Shown one piece after another: positions 41,420-49,596 of a stretch of 64,000 nt of DNA. The DNA comes from Sphingomonas corticis (GTDB lineage: Bacteria > Pseudomonadota > Alphaproteobacteria > Sphingomonadales > Sphingomonadaceae), in contig NZ_JAAVJH010000003.1 in the NCBI RefSeq assembly GCF_012035195.1, forward strand, positions 186,001 through 250,000, given 5' to 3'. The translations under genes were made by a program, and so were the position numbers. How positions within the stretch are numbered: position 1 is the first letter of the stretch; every line of letters starts with the position of its first letter. Below the pieces are notes generated by a model that saw only the letters and a list, made by a program, of their open reading frames with translations, was not told the origin of the DNA and did not search any database.

Positions 41420-41429
41420 CGGTAACCCT

Positions 41430-44400
41430 ATGCCCGTCGTCCGTCCCTTCCTGCTCGCCCTCGCCGGCATCGCCGCCGTCGCCGCCTCCGCGGCGGCGCA
41501 GCAGGTCGCGCGCGTGGAGAACACGGCGACCCTGTCCTACGGCGCGTCCGACGCGCGCCGCACCGTCGCGTCGAACACCGTCGCGCTCGACCTGTCGCGG
41601 GCGAAGAAACCGACGACGCTGAGCTTCCGCATGCCCGCGCCCGGCGCGCAGCTGCCCGGCACCACGTGCGAGACCAGCCCCACGCTGCGCTACACCCCCG
41701 CGCCGATCGACCAGGCGATGCTGGCGAGCGCGCAGCGGATCGCAGCCATCGACGGGCAGCAGCCGATCATCATGGTGCTGGAGAACGAGGGCGGCAACCG
41801 CGACCCCGCCGTGCGCGAGACCTCCACCGTCACCGTCTCCTCCACCCACTTCAAGCTGGCGCTGCCGCTGCTGGAGACCGGGCCCGACACCGGCGTGTTC
41901 GCCGGCGGCATCCCCGCGCCCGGCACCAATCCGCAGAACGCCGCCTGCGACCCGCGGCTGGAGCGCGGCGCGTGGGTCACCGCGTCCTTCACCGAGGATG
42001 AGTTCAGCCTCGCTTCCAGCATCAGCCTGCTGATCGATCCGCTGGGCGAGGTGTTCGATTCCGCCACCGGCGCGCTGATCGACGGCGCGCGCGTGACGCT
42101 GCTGGACGACGATGACCGGCCCGCCGACGTGTTCGGCGACGACGGTGTCAGCCGCTATCCTTCCACCGTCGTCAGCGGCGCGTCGGCCACCGACGCCAGC
42201 GGGCGCGTCTATCCGTTCACGCAGGGGCATTACCGCTTTCCGCTGGTGGCACCGGGCCGCTACCACCTGAAGATCGAGCCGCCCGCCGGCTATACCGCGC
42301 CGTCCACGCGCAGCCAGGAGGAACTCGCCCGGCTGCGCGATCCGCGCGGGCGCAGCTTCATCGTGAACGACGCGTCGTTCGGCGCAGCCTTCCCGCTGCT
42401 GACGCCAGAGCCCTTCTTCTCCGACATCCCGCTCGACCGGCAGGGCGAGACGCGGCTGCTGGTGACGAAGACCGCGTCCGTGCGCGAGGCATCGCCGGGC
42501 GATTTCGTGCAGTATCGCGTCACTGTCGCCAATCGCGGCGACACGCCCGCGCGCGACGTGCGCGTCACCGACATCCTGCCGCGCGGTCTGCGCTACGAGC
42601 GCGGGTCGGCGCGGGGCGCGGGGACGCCGGAGATCGCGGCGGACGGGCGGACGCTCGCCTTCACCGTGGCGCAGATCGCGCCGCGCGCCACGCAGGAATT
42701 GAGCTACGTCGTCTCCGTCGTGCCCGGCGCGCCGCCTGGCGAGGCGGTGAACCGCGTGCTCGCGTCAGGCGCCGACGGCGCCACGGGGAACGAGGCGGCG
42801 GCGTCGGTGCGGCTGCGCCCGCTGCTGTTCACCGACGGCTTCACCGTGCTCGGCCGCGTGACCGAGGGCGCGTGCGGCGACGCCGACGCGCACCGTCGCG
42901 GGGTGCCGGGTATCCGCATCCTGTTGGAGGACGGCACCTACGTCGTCACCGACAAGGACGGCCTGTACCATATCGAGGGCGTGCGCCCCGGCCGCCACGT
43001 CGTGCAGATGGACGAGGCGACGATCCCGGCGAGCCATGCCGCGCAAACCTGCGGCGGCGACACGCGCGACGCCGGCTCCGCGCTGTCCCGCTTCGTCGAG
43101 AGCGACGGCGGATTGGTGAAGCGCGCCGACTTCCGCCTGGAGCTGACCGGCCGCCCCGCGGTGGCCGCCGAGGCGGAGGCGCCCGGCGACGACGCACGGG
43201 CGGCGGGCGACCGCGACTGGTTTGCGGGTCAGGCGCCGGGCGTGGCGCTGCTGTTCCCGCACATGGACCACAACCCGCGCGCGCCCGCGATCCGCGTGGT
43301 GGTGAAGCACCGACCGGGGCAGCGCGTCGCGCTGACGATCGACGGTCGGCCCAGCGACCCGCTCGCCTTCGACGCGACCGATACCGATCCCACGGGCACG
43401 ATCGCGATCTCACGGTGGAGCGGCATTCCCCTGGTGGAGGGCGACAATCGGCTGGAGGCGCGGGTGCTGAACGCCGACGGCGGCTTGGCGGAGACGCTGA
43501 CCCGCACCGTCCACGCGGCGGGCGCGCCGGCGCAGGCGGTGGTCGTGCCTGCGCTCAGCCGGCTCGCCGCCGACGGCGTCACCGCACCGCGCATCGCCGT
43601 CCGGCTGACCGATCGCGCCGGCCGTCCGGTGCGCTCGGGGACAGTGGTGCCCTTCGAGGTCTCGGCGCCCCATGCCGCCGCCACCGACGCCGCGCTGGAC
43701 CAGACCCGCGCCGCCTCCGGCAACGCGGCGCTGGCGACCGCGCGCGTCGTCGGCGACGATGGCATCGCGCTGCTGACGCTGCGCCCCACCGCGCAGGCGG
43801 GGGCGGCACGCGCCAGCCTGACACTCGCCGACGAGAAGGGGGCACACCGCGTCGATGTGCGCGCCTGGCTGGTGCCCGCGGCGAAGACCTGGACGGTGGT
43901 CGGCTTCGGCGCCGGCACGCTGGGCTACGACGTCCTGAACAAGCACGGGCGCTCGCTGCCGTGGTATTCGCGCGGGAAGATCGTGTCCGACGGCCAGCTG
44001 GCGCTCTACGCGAAGGGTCGCGTGAAGGGCGAGTGGCTGGCGACGATCGCCTATGACAGCGACCGCTCGCGCGACCGGACGCGCGGCCGGCTCGGCACGA
44101 TCGATCCCGACCGCTACTACACCGTCTACGGCGACAACACGCGCCAGGGCCAGGACGCCGCGACCGAGCGCAAGCTGTACCTGCGGCTGGAACGGCGCGA
44201 GCTGGTGGCGCTGCTGGGCGATTACGAGACCGGCTTCACCGACACGCAGCTCGGCCGCTACAACCGCACGCTGAACGGTGCGAAGGTCGCCTACGAGGGG
44301 CGCCACGTCAGCGTCACCGCCTTCGCGGCGAACAGCGACGAGCTGTACGGGCGCGACGAGATCGCCGGCAACGGCCTTTCCGGCCCGTACCGCCTGTCCG

Positions 44401-46421
44401 TGCGCGACATCGTGCCGAACACCGACAAGCTGCGGATCGAGGTGCGCGACCGCTACCGTTCGGAACTGATCGTCTCGTCCACGGCGATGGTGCGCCACAT
44501 TGACTACGACATCGATGCGGAGATGGGCACGATCCGCTTCCGCGAGCCGGTGCTGAGCCGCGACGCCAACCGGAATCCGGTCTTCATCGTCGTCGATTAC
44601 GAGACCTACGGCGCCGCCCGCCGTCGCGTCGCGGGCGTGCGCGCCGCCGCGCGCACGGTGGACGGGCGCGGGGAAGTCGGCGTCACCGCGCTGCATGACC
44701 AGGCGCTGTCCGACGCGTCGCTGATCGCGGTCGACGCCCGCGCCCGCCTGTCCGGCGCGACCACGCTGCGCGTCGAGGCGGCGACCGGCGGACGGCGCGG
44801 CTTGCAGGCGGGGCAGGCGTGGCTGGTCGAGGCGGAGCATCACGGGCCGGGCGTCGACCTCCTCGGCTACGCGCGCCAGCAGGACGCGGGCTTCGGCGTC
44901 GGCCAGCAGAACGGGGTGGAGGCGGGCAGCCGCAAGATCGGCGTGGACGGGCGCGTCGCGCTGACCGATCGACTGTCCGTCACCGGCACGGCGTGGCGCC
45001 AGGACCAGTTCCTGACCGGCGCGGCGCGCACCGCCGCCGACGTGCGCGCCGAGTGGCGCCGTGCCGCCGGCACCGCCTTCGCCGGCGTGCAGCTGGCGAC
45101 CGATCGCGGGCAGGACGGCGGTGACCGGACCTCCAACCTGTTGACGCTGGGCGGCACGCAGGCGCTGCTCGCCGGGCGGCTGACGCTGGGCGCGCAGACG
45201 CAGCTGGCGCCCGGCGGTTCGAAAGACAGCGTCGACTTTCCCGTCCGCCACCAGCTGACCGCCGCCTACCGCCTGACACCCGGCGTGCGCCTGATCGGCG
45301 GATACGAGATCGCCGACGGCAGCGGCTTCACGACGCAGACCGCGCAGCTGGGCTTCGACCTCGCCCCCTGGTCCGGCGCGAAGCTGACGAGCACGATCAA
45401 CCGCCAGGCCGCGGCGGAGCAGGCGGTGGCGAGCGAAGACGGGATGCGTACCTTCGCGCAATACGGGCTGACGCAGTCGCTGCCGCTCGGCCCGCGCTGG
45501 ACGATCGACGCGACGCTGGACGCCGCCAGCACGCTGCGCGGTCGCCTGCCCGAGGGCGCGCGCGTCACCGCCTTTCAGCCCGCGGCGACCGGCGGCGCGC
45601 TGACCCGCGACGGCACCAACGAGGATTTCGCCGCGCTGACGCTGGGCGCCAGCTATCGCGGGCCGGACTGGTCGTGGAACGGGCGGGCCGAGTGGCGCGC
45701 CGCTGACAGCGGCGATCGCCTGGGCCTGACCAGCAACCTGCTGCGTACGCTGGGCGACGGGAAGACGATCGCCTCCGCGCTGCGCTGGTACGAGGCGCGG
45801 CAGCAGGGGGGCACCACCGCGCGTTTCGCCAGCGCGGACCTGTCGATGGCGTGGCGCCCGCTCGACAGCCGCTGGTCGCTGCTTGACCGCGTGCAGCTGC
45901 GCCACGAGCGCGCCGACGCGGGCTTCGCCGGCCGCAACCCGCTGGGCGGCATCGGCTACGCCACGGGCGCGGGCGCGCAGGACAGCTTCCGCGTCCTCGG
46001 CAATGTCGCGGTCAACTATCGCAGCGAGGCGGAGCGCGCGCGGCGCGGCTGGGAGGCGACGCTCTACTACGGCGCCAAATGGGTCGACGGCAGCTTCGGC
46101 GGCGACGATTTCGCCGGCTACACCGACGCGGTCGGCTTCGATGTCCGGCGCGCGCTGGGGCGCCGGATCGACGTGGGCGCGCAGGGGTCGGTGCAGCACA
46201 GCTGGTCGCGCGGCACGCTGGCCTATGCCGCCGGTCCGGTGATCGGGCTGTCCCCCGGGGGCGACCTGTGGCTGACCGCCGGCTACAACCTGTCCGGCTA
46301 TCGCGACCGCGACGTGGCGGAGGATCGCTACACCCGCGCCGGCCCGTTCCTGACGCTGCGGATGAAGTTCGACCAGCGCGACGTCGGCACTGCCGCGCGC
46401 CGGCTGGGGGCAGGGCGGTGA
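41430..46421 (+). CDS. giant DUF11 protein with predicted outer-membrane beta-barrel
   Basis: A 1663-residue protein, by far the largest of the cluster. Signal peptide VVRPFLLALAGIAAVAASAA. The mature N-terminus (QQVARVENTATLSYGASDAR ... SNTVALDL) resembles proteins 1 and 3. A DUF11 domain lies near 345-460 (LLVTKTASVREASPGDFVQY, VTDILPRGLRYERGSARG). An SdrB/CarboxypepD-like segment follows near 490-520 (GVPGIRILLEDGTYVVTDKD). Immunoglobulin-like regions (RLAADGVTAPRIAVRLTDRA) lead to a long C-terminal half with alternating beta-strands (SKDSVDFPVRHQLTAAYRLT, WSWNGRAEWRAADSGDRL), ending in FLTLRMKFDQRDVGTAARRL. I infer an outer-membrane barrel that anchors or exports the smaller DUF11 proteins. 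No characterised homologue is recognised. Confidence 0.82.
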   Translation: MPVVRPFLLALAGIAAVAASAAAQQVARVENTATLSYGASDARRTVASNTVALDLSRAKKPTTLSFRMPAPGAQLPGTTCETSPTLRYTPAPIDQAMLASAQRIAAIDGQQPIIMVLENEGGNRDPAVRETSTVTVSSTHFKLALPLLETGPDTGVFAGGIPAPGTNPQNAACDPRLERGAWVTASFTEDEFSLASSISLLIDPLGEVFDSATGALIDGARVTLLDDDDRPADVFGDDGVSRYPSTVVSGASATDASGRVYPFTQGHYRFPLVAPGRYHLKIEPPAGYTAPSTRSQEELARLRDPRGRSFIVNDASFGAAFPLLTPEPFFSDIPLDRQGETRLLVTKTASVREASPGDFVQYRVTVANRGDTPARDVRVTDILPRGLRYERGSARGAGTPEIAADGRTLAFTVAQIAPRATQELSYVVSVVPGAPPGEAVNRVLASGADGATGNEAAASVRLRPLLFTDGFTVLGRVTEGACGDADAHRRGVPGIRILLEDGTYVVTDKDGLYHIEGVRPGRHVVQMDEATIPASHAAQTCGGDTRDAGSALSRFVESDGGLVKRADFRLELTGRPAVAAEAEAPGDDARAAGDRDWFAGQAPGVALLFPHMDHNPRAPAIRVVVKHRPGQRVALTIDGRPSDPLAFDATDTDPTGTIAISRWSGIPLVEGDNRLEARVLNADGGLAETLTRTVHAAGAPAQAVVVPALSRLAADGVTAPRIAVRLTDRAGRPVRSGTVVPFEVSAPHAAATDAALDQTRAASGNAALATARVVGDDGIALLTLRPTAQAGAARASLTLADEKGAHRVDVRAWLVPAAKTWTVVGFGAGTLGYDVLNKHGRSLPWYSRGKIVSDGQLALYAKGRVKGEWLATIAYDSDRSRDRTRGRLGTIDPDRYYTVYGDNTRQGQDAATERKLYLRLERRELVALLGDYETGFTDTQLGRYNRTLNGAKVAYEGRHVSVTAFAANSDELYGRDEIAGNGLSGPYRLSVRDIVPNTDKLRIEVRDRYRSELIVSSTAMVRHIDYDIDAEMGTIRFREPVLSRDANRNPVFIVVDYETYGAARRRVAGVRAAARTVDGRGEVGVTALHDQALSDASLIAVDARARLSGATTLRVEAATGGRRGLQAGQAWLVEAEHHGPGVDLLGYARQQDAGFGVGQQNGVEAGSRKIGVDGRVALTDRLSVTGTAWRQDQFLTGAARTAADVRAEWRRAAGTAFAGVQLATDRGQDGGDRTSNLLTLGGTQALLAGRLTLGAQTQLAPGGSKDSVDFPVRHQLTAAYRLTPGVRLIGGYEIADGSGFTTQTAQLGFDLAPWSGAKLTSTINRQAAAEQAVASEDGMRTFAQYGLTQSLPLGPRWTIDATLDAASTLRGRLPEGARVTAFQPAATGGALTRDGTNEDFAALTLGASYRGPDWSWNGRAEWRAADSGDRLGLTSNLLRTLGDGKTIASALRWYEARQQGGTTARFASADLSMAWRPLDSRWSLLDRVQLRHERADAGFAGRNPLGGIGYATGAGAQDSFRVLGNVAVNYRSEAERARRGWEATLYYGAKWVDGSFGGDDFAGYTDAVGFDVRRALGRRIDVGAQGSVQHSWSRGTLAYAAGPVIGLSPGGDLWLTAGYNLSGYRDRDVAEDRYTRAGPFLTLRMKFDQRDVGTAARRLGAGR

Positions 46422-46939
46422 GGGGGCCGTTGCTCCCCGCGATCCTGCTCGCGCTGCCCGCCACGGCGGCGGCCGATCCGCTGACGATCACGAAGACCGC
46501 GACGGTCGTCTCCGATCCGCTGGGCAACGCGTTGCCCAGATCGCTGCCCGGATCGATCGTCGACTACCGCACCCGCGCCACCAATCCGCTGGCGAACGCG
46601 CTGAAGACGGTGGCGGGCGTGAAGCTGGAGGAGCCGCTGCCGGCGAACACCGTCCTCTACGTCGGCGACCTCGCCGGCGCGGGGAAGGGGCCGGTCGAAT
46701 TCGCCGACGGCAACCTGCTCGGCACCGGGCTGCTGTCGAGCGGGCTGACCTACAGCTATTCCTCGCTCGCCGCGCCGGGCGACGGACTGGAATTCTCCGA
46801 CGGGACCAGCTGGTCCTACGTGCCCGTGCCCGACGCGGCCGGCTACGACGCGCGCATCCGCGCCGTTCGCGTCACGCTGGGCGCCAGCTTCGCCGCCACC
46901 GCTTCCTTCCAGCTCCGCTACCGCGTGAAGATCCGTTGA
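46418..46939 (+). CDS. small secreted DUF11-like protein 5
   Basis: A 173-residue protein starting at GTG 46418, overlapping the stop of the giant gene (GTGA). A short signal peptide (RGPLLPAILLALPATAAA) is followed by one DUF11-like domain: LTITKTATVVSDPLGNALPR, IVDYRTRATNPLANALKTVA, VKLEEPLPANTVLYVGDLAG. It ends in FQLRYRVKIR. The ITKTATVVSDP opening matches the KTAS element in the giant protein's DUF11 domain. Coupling to the barrel gene suggests it is a substrate or assembly partner. Confidence 0.75.
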   Translation: MRGPLLPAILLALPATAAADPLTITKTATVVSDPLGNALPRSLPGSIVDYRTRATNPLANALKTVAGVKLEEPLPANTVLYVGDLAGAGKGPVEFADGNLLGTGLLSSGLTYSYSSLAAPGDGLEFSDGTSWSYVPVPDAAGYDARIRAVRVTLGASFAATASFQLRYRVKIR

Positions 46940-46950
46940 GGACACCGACG

Positions 46951-47532
46951 ATGACCGCACTCCTTCGCCATCCGCCCTCGCTCCCCGACCTGCCGCCGGA
47001 GCGCCGCAGCCACGTGCGCCAGCGCACCTGCTTCGCCGTGGGCAAGCTGACCGAGCACGGGTCTGAGCGGGTGTGCATCGTGCGCAACCTGTCCGACCAG
47101 GGCGTCGGCATCGAGCTGGACGCGCCGCCGGCGCCCGGTGCACGCGTGCGGATCGAGGCGCGCTCGCTGGAGCCGGCGGACGCCACCGTGATCTGGTCGC
47201 GCGACCGGCTGGCGGGGTTGCGGCTCGACGTGCCGGTGCTGGCCCCGCCGGCGGACCAGCGCCCGCGCAGCCCGCGCTTCACCTTCGCGCGCAACGCGCG
47301 ACTGATCGTCGACGATCAGCTGATCGACGCGCCGCTGCGCGACATCGCGCTCGGCGGCGCGCGCATCGGGCGGACGCTGCCGGCGCGGACGGGCACCTTG
47401 CTGGTGCTGCTGGTCGGCGAGCTGTCGCTGACGGGGCGGCTTTGCTGGCAGGACGGCGGCGCGGCGGGCATCCGCTTCACGCGCCCGCTCGCCGCGCGAG
47501 AGCTCGCCGCGCTCCTGGAGGCGGCGCGATGA
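46951..47532 (+). CDS. PilZ-domain protein with two PilZ-like repeats
   Basis: A 193-residue cytosolic protein. The first PilZ unit has the arginine motif RRSHVRQR near residue 18 and VRNLSDQGVGIEL (the D/N-x-S-x-x-G element) near 44, as needed for c-di-GMP binding. The second unit (SPRFTFARNARLIVD, LRDIALGGARIG) keeps the fold but its motif is degenerate. The ATG at 46951 is used; a TTG at 46936 is alternative. It follows the last DUF11 gene by 11 bp and overlaps the hemerythrin gene (ATGA), so a c-di-GMP sensor appears to be in the same operon as the surface proteins. Confidence 0.85.
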   Translation: MTALLRHPPSLPDLPPERRSHVRQRTCFAVGKLTEHGSERVCIVRNLSDQGVGIELDAPPAPGARVRIEARSLEPADATVIWSRDRLAGLRLDVPVLAPPADQRPRSPRFTFARNARLIVDDQLIDAPLRDIALGGARIGRTLPARTGTLLVLLVGELSLTGRLCWQDGGAAGIRFTRPLAARELAALLEAAR

Positions 47533-47975
47533 GCTACCAGCGGCTGATGCAGGACCATGCGACGATCGAGGCGCTGATCGCCGACCTGCTCCACGCGACG
47601 GCTGGGGAAGCGCACCCGGCGCGCGCCAGCGCCCTGCTGGAGCGGCTGGCGGTCGTGGTGCGCGATCACCGTGCCCGGGAGGGCGCGGTGCTGCGCGCGA
47701 CGATGGAGAGCGCGGCGGGAGACCGGCACGCCGCGACGGCGGTGGCGGCGATGCACGACGTCGGCGAGCTGGAAGAGGACTGGTCGCAGTATCTCTACCG
47801 CTGGTCGCCCGACGCCGTGGCCGGACAATGGCCGCTGTTCTGCCGGGTGACGGCGGTCATGATGCCCATGGTCCGCGCCGAGCTGGCGCGCGAGGCGGGC
47901 ATCCTCTACTCCCTGGCCGTCCACCTGGGTGTGCTGGCGGCGGTTGAGGCGCCCTCGTCGCTCACGCCGCCATGA
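47529..47975 (+). CDS. hemerythrin-like protein
   Basis: A 148-residue four-helix protein starting at the ATG that overlaps the PilZ stop. Hemerythrin-type elements are LMQDHATIEALIADLLH near residue 6 and VVRDHRAREGAVLRA (H-x-x-x-E) near 47. AAMHDVGELEEDWSQYLYRW and VHLGVLAAVE supply further candidate ligands. It may bind a di-iron centre and sense oxygen, NO or iron. It converges with a second hemerythrin-like gene with a 14-bp overlap. Confidence 0.75.
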   Translation: MSYQRLMQDHATIEALIADLLHATAGEAHPARASALLERLAVVVRDHRAREGAVLRATMESAAGDRHAATAVAAMHDVGELEEDWSQYLYRWSPDAVAGQWPLFCRVTAVMMPMVRAELAREAGILYSLAVHLGVLAAVEAPSSLTPP

Positions 47976-48366
47976 CGGGGAACAGCGCGCTCTCCTCATA
48001 GGCCATGCGCCGCCGCAGCCGCCGCGCCAGCAGCCGCGCTTCCGACCGGTAGCGCGGCCATTCGGCGTGGATGCGCGACGGCGTCCAGCCGGCCATGTGG
48101 CTGGCGAGATCCGCATCCAGCGCGCGGTCCAGCCCCTGGTAGAGCGCGCCGCCGCGCAGCTTCGTCATGACGCCGGGATAGGCGGTGCGCTCCACCGCCA
48201 GGTGCATTGCCAGCTCGCGCACCAGCGCCCAGCGCAGGCGGGAGAAGGCCATGTCGGTCGGCGCCTGCGCGCCGTCGAAATAGACCTCGAGCTGGTCCAG
48301 CGTCGCGCGGACGTGGTCGTGGTCGTCGCGCAAACGGTCGGTCAGGTGGCGTTGCGGGTGCTCCAT
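47962..48366 (-). CDS. hemerythrin HHE-domain protein
   Basis: A 134-residue cytosolic protein. RDDHDHVRATLDQLEVYF gives the first helix, and ELAMHLAVERTAYPGVM holds the H-x-x-x-E pair near residue 54. The C-terminal YEESALFPVMAA matches the E-E-x-x-L-F-P tail of HHE proteins. The histidine normally four residues before that E-E is an arginine here (RRMAYEE), so the di-iron site may be incomplete. It faces the other hemerythrin gene; the two proteins are not closely similar. Confidence 0.8.
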   Translation of the reverse strand: MEHPQRHLTDRLRDDHDHVRATLDQLEVYFDGAQAPTDMAFSRLRWALVRELAMHLAVERTAYPGVMTKLRGGALYQGLDRALDADLASHMAGWTPSRIHAEWPRYRSEARLLARRLRRRMAYEESALFPVMAA

Positions 48367-48441
48367 GACCCGACGCTCGGCAATCGAGGTTGACGAGTTC
48401 TTGCCTGACCCCGCCCATGCGGCCGGCGTGCGACCAACGTC

Positions 48442-48855
48442 TTACGCCTGCGCGACCTTCGCCTGTCCCAGCTGCCGCCGGATCTCGGCGGGAAGCGTCA
48501 GCGGATCGAACGGCTTCACGATCACCCCCGCCGCGCCGCGCGCGCGATAGGCGTCGAGGTCCGCCTCGCGACCGCGCGCGGTCACGAAGATCACCGGCAC
48601 GTCGCGGGTCTCCCCGCGCTCGCGCATCTCCTCCGCCAGCGCCATCCCGCCCATCCCCGGCATCATCACGTCGACCAGCGCGGCGTCGAACTGCGGCTCT
48701 GCGCGCAGCAGTTCCAGCGCCTCCTCGCCCGACCCGGCGAAGCGCGCGTCGATCGCGCCGTCCAGCCGCAGCGACAGCGCGACGATGTGCCGAATGTCGG
48801 CATCGTCGTCGACGTAGAGCAGTCGCAGGGCAGGTGGCGATGCCGCGCCCGTCAC
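48442..48855 (-). CDS. single-domain response regulator
   Basis: A 137-residue CheY-like receiver. The acidic pair is in LLYVDDDADIRH (residues 12-23), the phospho-acceptor in ALVDVMMPGMGG near residue 60, the threonine in VIFVTARG near 88 and the lysine in AGVIVKPFDPLTL near 110. No output domain is present, so it acts by protein contact. Its ATG overlaps the stop of the upstream LuxR-type regulator by four bases. Confidence 0.9.
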   Translation of the reverse strand: MTGAASPPALRLLYVDDDADIRHIVALSLRLDGAIDARFAGSGEEALELLRAEPQFDAALVDVMMPGMGGMALAEEMRERGETRDVPVIFVTARGREADLDAYRARGAAGVIVKPFDPLTLPAEIRRQLGQAKVAQA

Positions 48856-49496
48856 GACGCACCCTCCTGCGCGCTGCGCAGCAGCGGCCCGGCGGCGAGC
48901 AGCGCCTGCGCGCGGTTGGTGACGCCCATCTTCCGGAACACGGCGGTCAGGTGCGCCTTCACCGTGGCTTCGGTGATGCTGAGGTCATAGGCGATCTGCT
49001 TGTTCGAGCGGCCGTCGGCGAGCGCGAGCAGCACCGCATATTGCGCCTTGGACAGCGTGGCGATCTGCGCGCGCGCGGCGGCGATCAGCGGATCGGGCGC
49101 GACGTTCGATGGAAAGTGCGTCCGTCCCGCCAGCACCTCGCGAAGGATGCCGGCGATCGTGTCGAGCGGCTGGCTCTTGAACAGGAAGCCCGCCGCGCCC
49201 AGCGCCTTTGCCGCCTCGATCAGATGCGACTGCTCGTGCGCGGTGACGATCACGATCGGCGTCGCCGGTGCGTATTGCTGCAACTGGAGCATTCCGGCGT
49301 AGCCGTGCGAATCGGGAAGCGCGAAGTCGAGCAGGATCAGCCGGTAGGGCGTCAACCGGCTGAGCAGCGGCACCGCCTCGGCCACCGTCCCCGCGGTGTC
49401 CACCTGCACACCGGGCAGCGCCGCGCGCGCCGCCAGCGACAGTCCCTCCCGCGTCAGCGGGTGGTCGTCCGTCACGAGAATACGTGCTCCCCCCAC
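48852..49496 (-). CDS. NarL/FixJ-type response regulator
   Basis: A 214-residue two-domain regulator starting at GTG 49494-49496. The receiver has TDDHPLTREGLSLAA, the acceptor aspartate in LILLDFALPDSHG near residue 55 and VTAHEQS near 84. The C-terminal LuxR helix-turn-helix reads LADGRSNKQIAYDLSITEAT then VKAHLTAVFRKMGV. No histidine kinase lies next to it. It is divergent from the Hpt gene across a short AT-richer spacer (49497-49596) that presumably holds both promoters. Confidence 0.92.
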   Translation of the reverse strand: MGGARILVTDDHPLTREGLSLAARAALPGVQVDTAGTVAEAVPLLSRLTPYRLILLDFALPDSHGYAGMLQLQQYAPATPIVIVTAHEQSHLIEAAKALGAAGFLFKSQPLDTIAGILREVLAGRTHFPSNVAPDPLIAAARAQIATLSKAQYAVLLALADGRSNKQIAYDLSITEATVKAHLTAVFRKMGVTNRAQALLAAGPLLRSAQEGAS

Positions 49497-49596
49497 GATG
49501 CAACCGCCTCCCCTGCTGCCTCGTTCATAACATAAATCGGTCAGGCCACTTTACCATGCGAAACCGATCCCGCTAGTCGAAGCTTGAGCAAAACAA

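Noticed and set aside
43410-46199. Very long open frame on the minus strand opposite the giant DUF11 gene (over 900 codons)
   Set aside because: Its translation is Arg/Ala/Gly/His-rich without any domain signature and exists only because stop codons are rare in the complementary frame of GC-rich coding DNA.
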